A stretch of DNA of 64,000 nt. It comes from Nioella nitratireducens. Lineage in GTDB: Bacteria > Pseudomonadota > Alphaproteobacteria > Rhodobacterales > Rhodobacteraceae. Shown one piece after another: positions 50,138 to 59,493 of the stretch. The position numbers and the translations under genes were made by a program. Position 1 is the stretch's first letter. Each line of letters opens with the position of its first letter. The stretch lies in the NCBI RefSeq assembly GCF_001879715.1, contig NZ_MNBW01000006.1, forward strand, positions 62,001 to 126,000. Reading direction: 5' to 3'. The notes under the pieces were generated by a model that made no database searches, had not been told where the DNA came from, and worked only from the letters and a program-made list of their open reading frames with translations.

Positions 50138-52024
50138 ATGAACATATCCCATGCCAAGCCCCGTGAGACTCTGTCCCGGTGGACGATGGCGGCCCTGTTC
50201 GCCGCCCTGTTGTCCGTGCCGCCTGCTCTGGCGCAGGAAGATGGCGGGGACTTGACCGAAACCTACGGGATCTCGACCTTTGGCGATCTGCGGTATGGAC
50301 CGGATTTCGAACACCTCGACTACGTGAACCCCGACGCCCCGCGCGGGGGCGAGTTCTCGATGTCATGGACCGGATCGTTCGACTCGCTGCACCCCTATAC
50401 CCGGCAGGGGCGCCCGGCGGTTCTTGCGTCGGTCTTCTTTGAATCCATGCTTGAATCGACGGTGGATGAAATCGGCACCTACTACTGTCTGCTTTGCGAA
50501 AGCATGGCCTTCCCCGAGGACCGCTCTTACGTGATTTTCACCCTGCGGCCCGATGTGCATTTCTCGGATGGCACGCCGATGACCGCCCAGGATGTGTTGT
50601 TCAGCTATGAAATCCTGCGCGACGAGGGGCTGCCGTCTTTCCGCGCGGCCATCCCCCTGACCATCGACAGCGCCGAGGTGCTGGATGATCGGCGGATCAA
50701 GTTCACCTTCAACCCCGACGCGCCCATTCGCGGGCGGATCGACACGGCGGGCGGTCTGCCTGTCTTTTCCCAAGCCAGCCACGAGGCCGCCGGCATCCCG
50801 TTCTCCGATAGTCGGCTGGACCCGCTGATCGGCTCTGGGCCCTATGTGCTCGACAGTGTCGTGCCGGGCGAGCGCACGGTGTTCCGCCGCGACCCCGACT
50901 ATTGGGGCAACGACCTGCCGATCAATGTGGGCCGCTACAACTACGATACGATTCGGATCGAATACTACGGCGACTCGGTTGCCGCGTTCGAAGGCTTCAC
51001 GGCGGGCAATTATACCTTCCGGCAGGAATCCAGCTCGGTCCAATGGGCAACGGCCTATGACTTCCCGAAGATTCAGAACGGCACCGTGATCCGCGAGGAA
51101 TTGCCTGATGGCACGATCTCGCCGGGGCAAAGCTTCGTCCTGAACCTGCGACGCCCACAATTTCAGGACGCGCGGGTGCGCGAGGCGATCTCGCTGATGT
51201 TCAACTTCGAATGGACCAACCAGACGCTGTTCTACGGACTCTACGCGCCGAACGTGTCGTTCTGGGAAAACACCGATCTGGCTGCGACGGGGCAGCCGTC
51301 CGAGGCGGAACTGGCCATACTGGAGCCGCTGCGGGACGAATTGCGCCCCGAGGTTTTCTCGGAACCGGCCTATGCCTTGGGCGAGTCGGACCCTGACCGG
51401 GCCTTTGACCGCCGCCGCGCGCGCCGCGCCCTCGGCCTGTTGGAAGAGGCGGGTTGGACTGCGGGCGATGACGGCATGCTGCGCAACACGGATGGCCAGA
51501 CCCTCGATGTCGAGTTCATCGAGGACTCGCCTCTGTTCGAGCGGATCATCAATCCTTACGTCGAGAACCTGCGCGCGATTGGCGTCAACGCGCGGCTGAC
51601 CCGAATCGACAACGCCCAACTCAGTCAGCGGGAACGCGACTACGATTTCGACATCATCACCGATCATTTCCCGATGGGGTATGAACCCGGCTCTGGCCTG
51701 CGCCAGTATTTCGGATCGGCCTCGGCCAATGACTCGGTTTTCAATACCGCCGGGGTGGCCGATCCGGCTATCGACTCGTTGATCGAAACGGTGGTGAATG
51801 CCGAAACGCAAGACGACCTGACCGTTGCCGTCCATGCTTTGGACCGGGTGCTGCGGTGGGAACGGTTCCGCGTGCCGCAATGGTATAACCCCAATCACTG
51901 GGTCGCCTATTACGACATGTATCGCTACCCCGAGACCCTGCCACCCTATTCGCTGGGGCTGATCGACCTGTGGTGGATCGACCCCGAAGCAGAAGCGGCC
52001 TTGGCCCAAGCAGGGGCGTTCTAA
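50138..52024 (+). CDS. yejA: ABC transporter substrate-binding protein, family 5 (YejA-like)
   Basis: A 628-residue periplasmic binding protein. A signal peptide (WTMAALFAALLSVPPALA, cut before QEDGG) precedes a mature protein starting TYGISTFGDLRYGPDFEHLD, which is typical of YejA. Seen: LRPDVHFSDGTPMTAQDVLFSYE and a C-terminal WYNPNHWVAYYDMYRYPE. YejABEF imports oligopeptides, including microcin C-like peptides in E. coli. The first gene of the operon; yejB follows after 6 bases. Confidence 0.93.
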   Translation: MNISHAKPRETLSRWTMAALFAALLSVPPALAQEDGGDLTETYGISTFGDLRYGPDFEHLDYVNPDAPRGGEFSMSWTGSFDSLHPYTRQGRPAVLASVFFESMLESTVDEIGTYYCLLCESMAFPEDRSYVIFTLRPDVHFSDGTPMTAQDVLFSYEILRDEGLPSFRAAIPLTIDSAEVLDDRRIKFTFNPDAPIRGRIDTAGGLPVFSQASHEAAGIPFSDSRLDPLIGSGPYVLDSVVPGERTVFRRDPDYWGNDLPINVGRYNYDTIRIEYYGDSVAAFEGFTAGNYTFRQESSSVQWATAYDFPKIQNGTVIREELPDGTISPGQSFVLNLRRPQFQDARVREAISLMFNFEWTNQTLFYGLYAPNVSFWENTDLAATGQPSEAELAILEPLRDELRPEVFSEPAYALGESDPDRAFDRRRARRALGLLEEAGWTAGDDGMLRNTDGQTLDVEFIEDSPLFERIINPYVENLRAIGVNARLTRIDNAQLSQRERDYDFDIITDHFPMGYEPGSGLRQYFGSASANDSVFNTAGVADPAIDSLIETVVNAETQDDLTVAVHALDRVLRWERFRVPQWYNPNHWVAYYDMYRYPETLPPYSLGLIDLWWIDPEAEAALAQAGAF

Positions 52025-52030
52025 GCCAAG

Positions 52031-53185
52031 ATGGCCGCCTATATTCTCAGACGGATCCTGTTGATGATCCCGACCATCCTTGGGATCATGGTGATCAACT
52101 TCGTCCTCGTGCAGTTCGTGCCGGGTGGTCCCTTCGACCAGATCCGCGCACAACTGGAGGGCGATGGCGACGTGTTCCAGACAATTGCGGGCGGGGGCAA
52201 CGAGGCTGGCAACGCAGGGGTGGAGCAGGACAGCACCTATTTGGGCGCGCGCGGCCTGCCGCCCGACTTCCTTGCCGAGCTGGAGGTCGAATTCCACTTC
52301 TCGCGGATCGTCTGTGAAGACGGGTATACCGGCCCCCCGGATCTGGATGCCGAGGAATGCAGCGCCGAGCAGATCCCAGCCTATCAGCGGTTCTTCCTGA
52401 TGATTTGGGACTATTTGCGGTTCGACTTCGGCGAGAGCTATTTCCGCTCGATCTCGGTTGTCGATCTGGTCATCGAAAAGATGCCCGTGTCGATCACCCT
52501 TGGGCTGTGGAGCACGTTGATCGCCTATATCATCTCGATCCCGCTTGGCATTCGCAAGGCGGTCAGGAACGGCTCCAAGTTCGACAGTTGGACCAGTGGA
52601 GTTATCATTGTGGGATACGCGATTCCGGGCTTTCTGTTCGCGGTGTTGTTGCTGGTTCTTTTCGCTGGCGGGCGCTATTGGCAATTCTTCCCGCTCCGGG
52701 GACTGACCTCGGACAATTGGGAAGAGCTGAGTATGATCGGCAAGGTGATCGACTATTTCTGGCACATCGCGCTGCCGGTTCTGGCCTCGACGATCTCGTC
52801 CTTTGCCACGCTGACCTTGCTGACGAAAAACAGCTTCATGGACGAGATCCGAAAACAATACGTGATCACCGCCAAGGCCAAGGGGCTGGCAGAAAAGCGG
52901 GTGCTTTATGGCCACATCTTCCGGAACGCGATGCTGATCGTGGTGGCCGGTTTTCCGGGCCTGTTCGTCGCGGTCTTTTTCGGGGGCAGTGTGATTATCG
53001 AAACGATCTTCTCGCTCGATGGGCTGGGTCGGATGGGCTATCAGGCCGCTATTGCGCGCGACTACCCGGTGATTTTTGGCACGCTCTTCGTTTTCGGCCT
53101 TATCGGGCTGGTGGTGAACCTGCTTTCGGACCTCGTCTATATCCTGATTGATCCCCGCATCGACTTCGAAACGCGGGAAACCTGA
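52031..53185 (+). CDS. yejB: Peptide ABC transporter permease YejB
   Basis: A 384-residue inner-membrane permease. It begins MAAYILRRILLMIPTILGIM, the DppB-type first helix, has a large periplasmic loop (about residues 35-130) as in YejB, and the BPD_transp motif FATLTLLTKNSFMDEIRKQY with AKAKGLAEKRVLYGHIFRNA. Six helices are expected. It pairs with YejE. Confidence 0.93.
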   Translation: MAAYILRRILLMIPTILGIMVINFVLVQFVPGGPFDQIRAQLEGDGDVFQTIAGGGNEAGNAGVEQDSTYLGARGLPPDFLAELEVEFHFSRIVCEDGYTGPPDLDAEECSAEQIPAYQRFFLMIWDYLRFDFGESYFRSISVVDLVIEKMPVSITLGLWSTLIAYIISIPLGIRKAVRNGSKFDSWTSGVIIVGYAIPGFLFAVLLLVLFAGGRYWQFFPLRGLTSDNWEELSMIGKVIDYFWHIALPVLASTISSFATLTLLTKNSFMDEIRKQYVITAKAKGLAEKRVLYGHIFRNAMLIVVAGFPGLFVAVFFGGSVIIETIFSLDGLGRMGYQAAIARDYPVIFGTLFVFGLIGLVVNLLSDLVYILIDPRIDFETRET

Positions 53186-53188
53186 GCC

Positions 53189-54310
53189 ATGGCATTGATC
53201 ACTCTGTCGCCCCTGAACCAACGTCGCTGGCGCAATTTCCGCTCGAACCGTCGGGCATTCTGGTCCTTGATCATCTTTTGTCTTCTGTTCGGCCTGTCGC
53301 TGTTTGCCGAATTGCTGGCAAATGACCGGCCATTGCTGGTGAGCTATCGGGGCGATCTCTACGCGCCAATCTTTCGGTTTTACCCGGAAACCGCGTTTGG
53401 TGGCGATTTCCGCACCGAGGCGGTCTATCGCGACATCGAGGTTCAGTGCCTGATTATTTCGGGCGGGATGGATGCGTGCTGGGACGACCCGCAAACCGTG
53501 ATCGACGCAGCGCAGACGGGGGCGTTGGCCGAGAGTGTCGAGAACTTCCAACAAGGCTGGATTCTCTGGCCGCCGGTGCCCTACGCCTACAACACAGTCA
53601 ATGACATCGAGGGCGCCGCGCCCTCGGCCCCGGATGAAAATCACTGGCTGGGAACCGACGACACCGCGCGCGACGTGCTGGCGCGGGTGATCTATGGCTT
53701 TCGACTGAGCGTGGCCTTTGCCTTGATCGTGACCTTTACGACATCGGTCATCGGTGTCGCGGCCGGGGCCGTACAGGGCTATTTTGGCGGGCTGATCGAC
53801 CTGATCTTTCAGCGGGTGATCGAGATCTGGTCATCGACTCCGCAACTTTACATCATCATCATCGTGGCGGCGATCTACCAGATGAATTTCTGGCTTCTGG
53901 TCATCTTGATGACGGCCTTCGGCTGGATGGGGCTGGTGGGCCTGGTGCGGGCAGAATTCCTGCGGGCGCGGAATTTCGAATATGTGCGCGCGGCCAAGGC
54001 CCTTGGGGTGACCGACGGGGTGATCATGTTCCGCCATGTGCTGCCCAATGCGATGGTGGCGACGCTGACCTTTCTGCCCTTCATCATTACCGGCGCGATC
54101 GGCACGCTTGCGACGCTCGACTTTCTCGGCTTCGGCCTGCCTTCTGCATCGCCCTCGCTCGGCGAGTTGACCCTGCAAGCCAAACGCAACCTGCAAGCGC
54201 CGTGGCTGGCCTTCACGGCCTTTACAACGTTTGCCATCATGCTGTCGCTCATGGTCTTCGTCTTCGAAGGTGTGCGCGACGCGTTCGACCCAAGGAAGAC
54301 ATTTCGATGA
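53189..54310 (+). CDS. yejE: Peptide ABC transporter permease YejE
   Basis: A 373-residue permease with an N-terminal helix (RAFWSLIIFCLLFGLSLFAELL), a long periplasmic loop containing NHWLGTDDTARDVLARVIYGFR, then the DppC-type core VGLVRAEFLRARNFEYVRAAKALGV in outline, which carries the ATPase-contacting EAA loop. Its stop overlaps the yejF start (ATGA), 3 bases after yejB upstream. Confidence 0.93.
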   Translation: MALITLSPLNQRRWRNFRSNRRAFWSLIIFCLLFGLSLFAELLANDRPLLVSYRGDLYAPIFRFYPETAFGGDFRTEAVYRDIEVQCLIISGGMDACWDDPQTVIDAAQTGALAESVENFQQGWILWPPVPYAYNTVNDIEGAAPSAPDENHWLGTDDTARDVLARVIYGFRLSVAFALIVTFTTSVIGVAAGAVQGYFGGLIDLIFQRVIEIWSSTPQLYIIIIVAAIYQMNFWLLVILMTAFGWMGLVGLVRAEFLRARNFEYVRAAKALGVTDGVIMFRHVLPNAMVATLTFLPFIITGAIGTLATLDFLGFGLPSASPSLGELTLQAKRNLQAPWLAFTAFTTFAIMLSLMVFVFEGVRDAFDPRKTFR

Positions 54311-55908
54311 GCCTGCTTGAGGTCCGCAACCTGTCGGTCAGTTTCACCCAGGACGGGAACAAGATCGACGCCGTGAAAAAGGTGAGCTTTGACGTCGCCA
54401 AGGGTGAGACCGTCGCCATCGTGGGCGAGTCAGGTTCCGGCAAGTCGGTGACGGCGCTTTCCACCGTGTCGCTCTTGCCGGGCAGTGCCGAGGTCGACGG
54501 CTCGGTCCGCTACAACGGCAAAGAGATGGTCGGCGCACCTGAGTCCGAGCTGCGCCGGGTGCGCGGCAATGACATTTCGTTCATCTTTCAGGAACCGATG
54601 ACATCGCTCAACCCGCTGCACACGCTGGAAAAGCAGTTGGGCGAAAGTCTGGCGCTGCATCAGGGGCTGTCGGGAAAAGCCGCCGAGACCCGCATTCTCG
54701 AATTGCTGAAAAAGGTGGGCATTCGTGATGCCGAAACCCGCCTGAAAGCCTATCCGCACCAATTGTCCGGCGGCCAGCGGCAGCGTGTTATGATCGCCAT
54801 GGCGTTGGCCAACCAACCCGACCTGTTGGTGGCGGATGAACCGACGACCGCGCTTGACGTGACCATTCAGGCGCAAATTCTCGATCTGCTGGCCGATCTC
54901 AAGCAGGCCGAGGGCATGAGCCTGTTGTTCATCACCCACGACCTGACCATCGTGCGCCGTATCGCTGACCGGGTCTGCGTGATGCAGGCGGGCGAAATCG
55001 TCGAGACCGGACCGACCGAAGATATTTTCGCAAATCCGCGCCATCCCTATACGCAGATGCTGCTGGCCGCCGAACCGACGGGCACCCCCGATCCGGTGCC
55101 GGACGGGGCAGAGCAGATCATGCACACCGAGGCCCTGCGGGTCTGGTTCCCGATCCAGCGCGGCTTTCTACGCAAGACGGTTGGCTATGTGAAGGCGGTG
55201 AACGACGCCACGATCGCCGTGCGCCAAGGCGAAACCTTGGGCATCGTGGGCGAGTCCGGGTCAGGCAAGACGACGCTGGCGCTCGCGATCCTCAGGTTGC
55301 TGTCGTCGGAAGGCAAAATCGCGTTTCTGGGCAATGAGTTGCAGGATTGGCCCTCGGCCCGTATCCGGCCCTTGCGCAAGGACATGCAAGTGGTGTTCCA
55401 AGATCCCTATGGCTCGCTCAGTCCGCGAATGACGGTGGGGCAGATCGTCGCCGAAGGACTGACCGTGCATGGCGATCAGGTGGCGGGCAACCCCGAGCAA
55501 CTGGTCAAGGACATCTTGCGGGAAGTCGGACTAGACCCCGAGATGCGCCACCGCTACCCGCACGAGTTCTCGGGTGGGCAGCGCCAACGTATCGCTATCG
55601 CCCGAGCGATGATCCTGCGGCCGCGTCTGGTGGTGCTGGACGAGCCCACCTCGGCCCTCGACATGACGGTTCAGGTGCAGATCGTCGATTTGCTGCGCCG
55701 CCTGCAAAAGACGCACAACCTCGCTTACCTCTTCATCAGCCATGACCTGAAGGTCGTGCGGGCGCTCAGCCACAAGGTGATCGTGATGAAGCAGGGCGAC
55801 ATCGTCGAGTCCGGCGCGAATGACGAGATTTTCGGAAATCCGCAGGCGCCCTATACGCGGGAACTGATGGCAGCAGCTTTCGGCACCACGGTTCTGGACG
55901 CGGGCTAG
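54307..55908 (+). CDS. yejF: Peptide ABC transporter fused ATP-binding protein YejF
   Basis: A 533-residue protein with two ATPase domains in tandem. Domain 1: Walker [18 protein letters not shown], signature [15 protein letters not shown], Walker [15 protein letters not shown]. Domain 2: [32 protein letters not shown] and [14 protein letters not shown]. This is the fused arrangement of YejF (DppD plus DppF). It energises YejBE. A small CCCGC/GCGGG hairpin follows the stop. Confidence 0.94.
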   Translation: MSLLEVRNLSVSFTQDGNKIDAVKKVSFDVAKGETVAIVGESGSGKSVTALSTVSLLPGSAEVDGSVRYNGKEMVGAPESELRRVRGNDISFIFQEPMTSLNPLHTLEKQLGESLALHQGLSGKAAETRILELLKKVGIRDAETRLKAYPHQLSGGQRQRVMIAMALANQPDLLVADEPTTALDVTIQAQILDLLADLKQAEGMSLLFITHDLTIVRRIADRVCVMQAGEIVETGPTEDIFANPRHPYTQMLLAAEPTGTPDPVPDGAEQIMHTEALRVWFPIQRGFLRKTVGYVKAVNDATIAVRQGETLGIVGESGSGKTTLALAILRLLSSEGKIAFLGNELQDWPSARIRPLRKDMQVVFQDPYGSLSPRMTVGQIVAEGLTVHGDQVAGNPEQLVKDILREVGLDPEMRHRYPHEFSGGQRQRIAIARAMILRPRLVVLDEPTSALDMTVQVQIVDLLRRLQKTHNLAYLFISHDLKVVRALSHKVIVMKQGDIVESGANDEIFGNPQAPYTRELMAAAFGTTVLDAG

Positions 55909-55963
55909 CGCCAGGCATCCCGCCCCAGCGGGGAACACGCGCAGAACGGCGCGCCCGGCGTGA

Positions 55964-57319
55964 TCAGATGGCCGAGCTATGTCCCTCGGCCCGCATCTCG
56001 TAGGCATCGAACTGACGCGCCACCAGACGCGCCAAGGCTTGGCCCTCGGGCAAGAGTTCGAACCCGTCGGCATTCCATCGCACCATGGCGGGGAATGCCT
56101 CTTCCGCCTCGCGGAACAGCGCTTCAAGCTCGGACTGCGCCGTGCCGAAGCTGTTCCGGATCTCGGTCGCGTCAATCCGAAAGTCGCACATCAGCGCCTC
56201 GATCATCCGCGCCCGCAGCCTGTCTTCTCCCTTGAACAGGTGGCCTCGTCCGGTGGCGAGCTGACCGGCGCGGACGGCCTTTTGGTAGTCGGCCGTGCCG
56301 GCGGCGTTTTGTGCGAAGCCCTGCGGGAACTTGGAAATCGACGAGGCCCCAAGCCCGATCAGCACGTCGCAGGTGTCATCGGTATAGCCTTGGAAATTAC
56401 GCCGAAGATGTCCGGTGCGGGCGGCCTCGGCAAGGCTGTCTTCTGGTTTTGCGAAATGGTCGATGCCGATATCGACGTAGCCGTCCCACTTGAACAGCCG
56501 CCGCGCAGTATCGAACAGGTGCAGCCGTTCTTCTGGACGGGGCAGGGCATCCGTCGGGATCATCGCCTGCCGTCGCGCCATCCATGGCACATGCGCATAG
56601 CCGTAAAGCGCGACCCGATCGGGCGCGAGCGACAGCAGCATCTGCACACTGTCGGAAATCCGTTCTTGCGACTGTTCGGGCAGGCCAAAAAGGATATCCG
56701 CGTTGAGCGACTGAATGCCCCGTGCGCGCAGCTCTTCCACCGCGCTGCGGGTCACTTCGTAGCTTTGGATTCGGCCAATGATCTTCTGAATGCCGGGGTC
56801 GAAATCCTGCACCCCGATGGATGCCCGATTGAGACCGGCGGCCGCCAGGGCGTCTAGCCGGGCAGCGTCGATCTCGTTGGGGTCGATTTCGACGGAAAAC
56901 TCAAGGTCCGGTGCTTGGGGAAACGACTCGGCGACCGTGGTTGCGAGGTCGGTGATCATGTCGGCGCTCAGCAGGGTCGGCGTGCCGCCGCCCCAATGCA
57001 GGCGGGCAACTTCCACCCCGTCGGGCAACATTGCGCCAACCAACCGAACCTCTTTCTTGAGCGTTTCGAGATAGGCGCGTACCGGTTCATCGCTGCGCAC
57101 CCCTTGGGTGCGACAGGCGCAGAACCAGCAAAGCCTGCGACAGAACGGCACGTGAAGATAGAGCGACACCCGCGTTCCGGCGGGAATCGTGGTAATCCAA
57201 TCCCCGAACACGGCTGAATCCACGTCGTTTGAGAACTTCGTGGCGGGCGGGTAGCTCGTGTATCGCGGAACCTTTGCCTCGAAGAGCCCGAGGCGACGAA
57301 GTTGCGCAAGATTTTCCAT
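55964..57319 (-). CDS. hemN: Oxygen-independent coproporphyrinogen III oxidase
   Basis: A 451-residue radical SAM enzyme that makes protoporphyrinogen IX without oxygen. The cluster motif is seen in LHVPFCRRLCWFCACRTQG (CX3CX2C plus the fourth HemN Cys), preceded by PRYTSYPPATKFS and followed by LHWGGGTPTLLSADMI and FSVEIDPNEID. The C-terminal HemN domain is present. It is divergent from fnrL with one perfect FNR box between them, so it is very probably induced at low oxygen to supply heme for cbb3 oxidase and other cytochromes. Confidence 0.95.
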   Translation of the reverse strand: MENLAQLRRLGLFEAKVPRYTSYPPATKFSNDVDSAVFGDWITTIPAGTRVSLYLHVPFCRRLCWFCACRTQGVRSDEPVRAYLETLKKEVRLVGAMLPDGVEVARLHWGGGTPTLLSADMITDLATTVAESFPQAPDLEFSVEIDPNEIDAARLDALAAAGLNRASIGVQDFDPGIQKIIGRIQSYEVTRSAVEELRARGIQSLNADILFGLPEQSQERISDSVQMLLSLAPDRVALYGYAHVPWMARRQAMIPTDALPRPEERLHLFDTARRLFKWDGYVDIGIDHFAKPEDSLAEAARTGHLRRNFQGYTDDTCDVLIGLGASSISKFPQGFAQNAAGTADYQKAVRAGQLATGRGHLFKGEDRLRARMIEALMCDFRIDATEIRNSFGTAQSELEALFREAEEAFPAMVRWNADGFELLPEGQALARLVARQFDAYEMRAEGHSSAI

Positions 57320-57354
57320 TGCGTTAGCCTTAAACTGCGCTGAACAGGTTGTAT

Positions 57355-57368
57355 TTGATCGAAATCAA
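57355..57368. promoter_or_regulatory. Perfect FNR box between hemN and fnrL
   Basis: TTGAT-CGAA-ATCAA matches the FNR/FnrL consensus TTGAT-N4-ATCAA exactly. It lies 36 bases before the hemN start and 37 bases before the fnrL start, so it can control hemN and give fnrL autoregulation. Confidence 0.9.
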
Positions 57369-57404
57369 ATCAGCCCCCGAAGTCTGACCCACGAGGGGTA
57401 CTCG

Positions 57405-58151
57405 ATGCCTAGTCGCTCTCTTGCCATGCCAGAACTGGCCTGTGCCGATTGTCCGATCCGCCACCGGGCGGTCTGCGCGCGATGTGAGTCCGATGAGTTG
57501 GAGCAGCTTGACGCCATCAAGTACTACAGACGTTTCGAGGCCGGTCAGACGATTGCCTGGGCCGGGGATCAGATGGATTTCGTGGCCTCTGTCGTAGAGG
57601 GCGTGGCCTCGCTGACCCAGACGATGGAGGATGGGCGCCGCCAGATGGTGGGCCTGTTGTTGCCGAGCGATTTTCTCGGTCGTCCGAATCGAGAGTCGGT
57701 CGCCTATGATGTCACCGCGACCACCGATGTCATGCTGTGTTGCTTCCGCAGGGTGCCGTTCCAGACCCTGATCTCGGAAACGCCGCATATCAGCCAGCGG
57801 CTTTTGGAAATGACATTGGATGAACTGGATGCCGCGCGGGAATGGATGCTGCTTCTGGGGCGCAAGACGGCGCGCGAGAAGATTGCAAGCTTTCTGTCGA
57901 TCATCGCGCGGCGCGATGCGAGCCTGAAGAACCGCCCGAACGCCAATGAATTGGTATTCGATCTTCCCCTCACGAGAGAGGCGATGGCGGATTATCTGGG
58001 GCTGACGCTGGAAACCGTGTCGCGGCAGATGTCTGCCTTGAAGCGGGACGGAGTGATCGAGTTGAAGGGCAAGCGGCACATCACGGTGCCGGATGTTTCG
58101 GCCTTGATGGAAGAGACCGGCGATGATGCCGATGGCGGGATGTTCGGCTGA
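57405..58151 (+). CDS. fnrL: Anaerobic transcriptional regulator FnrL
   Basis: A 248-residue CRP/FNR-family regulator with an oxygen-labile [4Fe-4S] cluster. The N-terminal cysteines are at 13, 16, 24 and 27 (ELACADCPIRHRAVCARCE) and the distal cluster Cys at 112/113 (DVMLCCFRR). The effector/dimer helix is followed by the helix-turn-helix TREAMADYLGLTLETVSRQMSALK, where E..SR reads the TTGAT half site. FnrL activates hem, cco and dor/bch type genes in relatives; here hemN, usp and cco have matching boxes. AGGGG precedes the ATG at 57405. Confidence 0.95.
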   Translation: MPSRSLAMPELACADCPIRHRAVCARCESDELEQLDAIKYYRRFEAGQTIAWAGDQMDFVASVVEGVASLTQTMEDGRRQMVGLLLPSDFLGRPNRESVAYDVTATTDVMLCCFRRVPFQTLISETPHISQRLLEMTLDELDAAREWMLLLGRKTAREKIASFLSIIARRDASLKNRPNANELVFDLPLTREAMADYLGLTLETVSRQMSALKRDGVIELKGKRHITVPDVSALMEETGDDADGGMFG

Positions 58152-58164
58152 GGGTGTCGCCGCG

Positions 58165-58296
58165 TCAGATGCTGGCCCAATCCGTAAACATGTGGCGCGG
58201 CTTTGCCGGGGCGGTGCGCACGCGTGCGTCGGTGTTGCGGGTCGGAATGGCTGCGGCGGTCTGGCGGCGGGGCTGGTGATGGGCGGTGCAGAACAT
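58165..58296 (-). CDS. Small basic protein, 43 residues
   Basis: A short reading frame read from the minus strand: MFCTAHHQPRRQTAAAIPTR, then NTDARVRTAPAKPRHMFTDW and ASI. AAGGA lies 8 bases before the ATG at 58296. A well-formed promoter (TTGTTT-N17-TATTAT) lies at 58334-58362; it overlaps an in-frame upstream ATG at 58335, which makes the shorter version the better one. It is rich in Arg, His, Thr and Ala, has one Cys and no signal peptide. Not recognised. It is convergent with fnrL, 13 bases after its stop. Confidence 0.45.
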   Translation of the reverse strand: MFCTAHHQPRRQTAAAIPTRNTDARVRTAPAKPRHMFTDWASI

Positions 58297-58333
58297 TGGG
58301 GCGGTCCTTGTTGGCGTGAAGCGGTATTCCTTC

Positions 58334-58362
58334 ATAATAGTGTAAAAATAACACTTAAACAA
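58334..58362 (-). promoter_or_regulatory. Promoter with an operator-like dyad in its spacer
   Basis: TTGTTT (58357-58362), a 17-base spacer, then TATTAT (58334-58339) on the minus strand. The spacer is almost filled by the palindrome AGTGT-N7-ACACT (58339-58355). A repressor bound there would block RNA polymerase. The binding protein is unknown. Confidence 0.5.
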
Positions 58363-58401
58363 GCGTCGAATTCCCGAACCCCTAAGCGGCTGACATGAAA
58401 T

Positions 58402-58433
58402 GAAAAAGGGCACCCTGAATAGGGCGCCCTTTT
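58402..58433. terminator. Bidirectional terminator between the small gene and usp
   Basis: GGGCACCCT and AGGGCGCCC pair around GAAT, with an A-run on the left and TTTT on the right, so it works for usp on the minus strand (which then reads into TTTTTCATTT) and possibly in the other direction. Confidence 0.75.
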
Positions 58434-58457
58434 GCGTGAGTTATGGTGATGCGAGCG

Positions 58458-59297
58458 TCAGTGCGCCATGAAGACGGGCACCTCTGCCTGCTCCAGCAGG
58501 TTGCGAGTCGCCCCGCCCAGAATCGCCTCGCGGAAGCGGGAATGCCCGTAGGCCCCCATCACCAACATATCGGCGTTCTGATCCGAGACATGCCGCGAGA
58601 TGAGGTCGGAAATGCGCGGCAGGCTGCGCGGCACCAGCGAGATTTCGACCTTGGCCCCGTGCCGGGACAACATGGTCGAGAGTTCCTCGCCCGGATCGGC
58701 CACATCCGAGCTGTGCTGCTGCGGATCGACGATCAGCACGTTGACCTCCTTCGCGGCCAGAAGCAGCGGCAGCGCCCGGCGGATGGCCGACATTGCCTCG
58801 GTGCTTTGGTTCCACGCGATCACCACCCGGTCCGGCGTCGTGGTCGGTGCCTTTTGTCCCGGCAAGACCATGACAGGGGCCTGCCCCTGGAACATTGCCG
58901 CCTCGACGATGACGGGCGCGTCCATCGTGCGGTTTTCGCCATAGGGCTTGGGCAGCATCACCAGATCGGCAAAGCGCGCACGCCGGGCGACCAGACCGGC
59001 AACGGTGGCGGTTTGGGCGACGACGGCATCGACACCCCAACTGACCTCGGTCTGGCCGAGTCGGTCCCGCACCGCGCGCTCCAGGTCCTTGGCTTCGGAT
59101 TGGGCCTGTAGCAGCGTTTCTTCGTGCATCAGCGCCGTGGCGCCAGCGAAGTAATAGCCGGTCTGGGTGCGGTCGATGCCGAGGCAGAGCACGTCGAGAT
59201 GTGCGCCCTCGGCACGAACAAAGGGCAGGGCCCCTTCCAGTACCGGCCCCACATCCGCGAGATCCGTAATGACAGTGAAAATACTCTTGTAGGCCAT
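58458..59297 (-). CDS. Universal stress protein, tandem UspA domains
   Basis: A 279-residue cytoplasmic protein with two UspA-like halves. The second half has the ATP-binding signature MLVMGAYGHSRFREAILGGATRNLL; the first has the degenerate RFADLVMLPKPYGENRTMDAP. It begins MAYKSIFTVITDLADVG after AAGGAGACC. Relatives are induced under oxygen limitation. The two FNR boxes shared with ccoN in the divergent promoter region fit that control. The role is protective but not defined. Confidence 0.92.
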   Translation of the reverse strand: MAYKSIFTVITDLADVGPVLEGALPFVRAEGAHLDVLCLGIDRTQTGYYFAGATALMHEETLLQAQSEAKDLERAVRDRLGQTEVSWGVDAVVAQTATVAGLVARRARFADLVMLPKPYGENRTMDAPVIVEAAMFQGQAPVMVLPGQKAPTTTPDRVVIAWNQSTEAMSAIRRALPLLLAAKEVNVLIVDPQQHSSDVADPGEELSTMLSRHGAKVEISLVPRSLPRISDLISRHVSDQNADMLVMGAYGHSRFREAILGGATRNLLEQAEVPVFMAH

Positions 59298-59351
59298 GCG
59301 CGGTCTCCTTGACTGATGAAGTCGTGATATAACTCACATTGTTGCAACGCC

Positions 59352-59365
59352 TTGACCTGCATCAA
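59352..59365. promoter_or_regulatory. FNR box 1 between usp and ccoN
   Basis: TTGAC-CTGC-ATCAA, one mismatch to the consensus, 54 bases before the usp start. Confidence 0.85.
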
Positions 59366-59383
59366 CCCTGTCTTTCCACAAAC

Positions 59384-59397
59384 TTGACATGGATCAA
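59384..59397. promoter_or_regulatory. FNR box 2 between usp and ccoN
   Basis: TTGAC-ATGG-ATCAA, one mismatch to the consensus, 96 bases before the ccoN start and exactly 32 bp from box 1, i.e. about three helical turns on the same face. Confidence 0.87.
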
Positions 59398-59493
59398 GGC
59401 TTGCTCGGGGCACCTGCGCGATGTGGGGGCAGATGGAACAGTTCCGGATGGCTCTCTTTGAGTCGCTACCGGGGCATGACGAAGGGACGATCA

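Noticed and set aside
50363-53644. A 1093-codon open frame opposite yejA-yejB-yejE
   Set aside because: Sense genes there are unmistakable ABC-transporter parts. The antisense frame has no motif and no ribosome site.
58297-58335. Upstream ATG (MKEYRF) for the small gene near fnrL
   Set aside because: This ATG is overlapped by the predicted -10 box and has no ribosome site; the ATG at 58296 has AAGGA at 8 bases.
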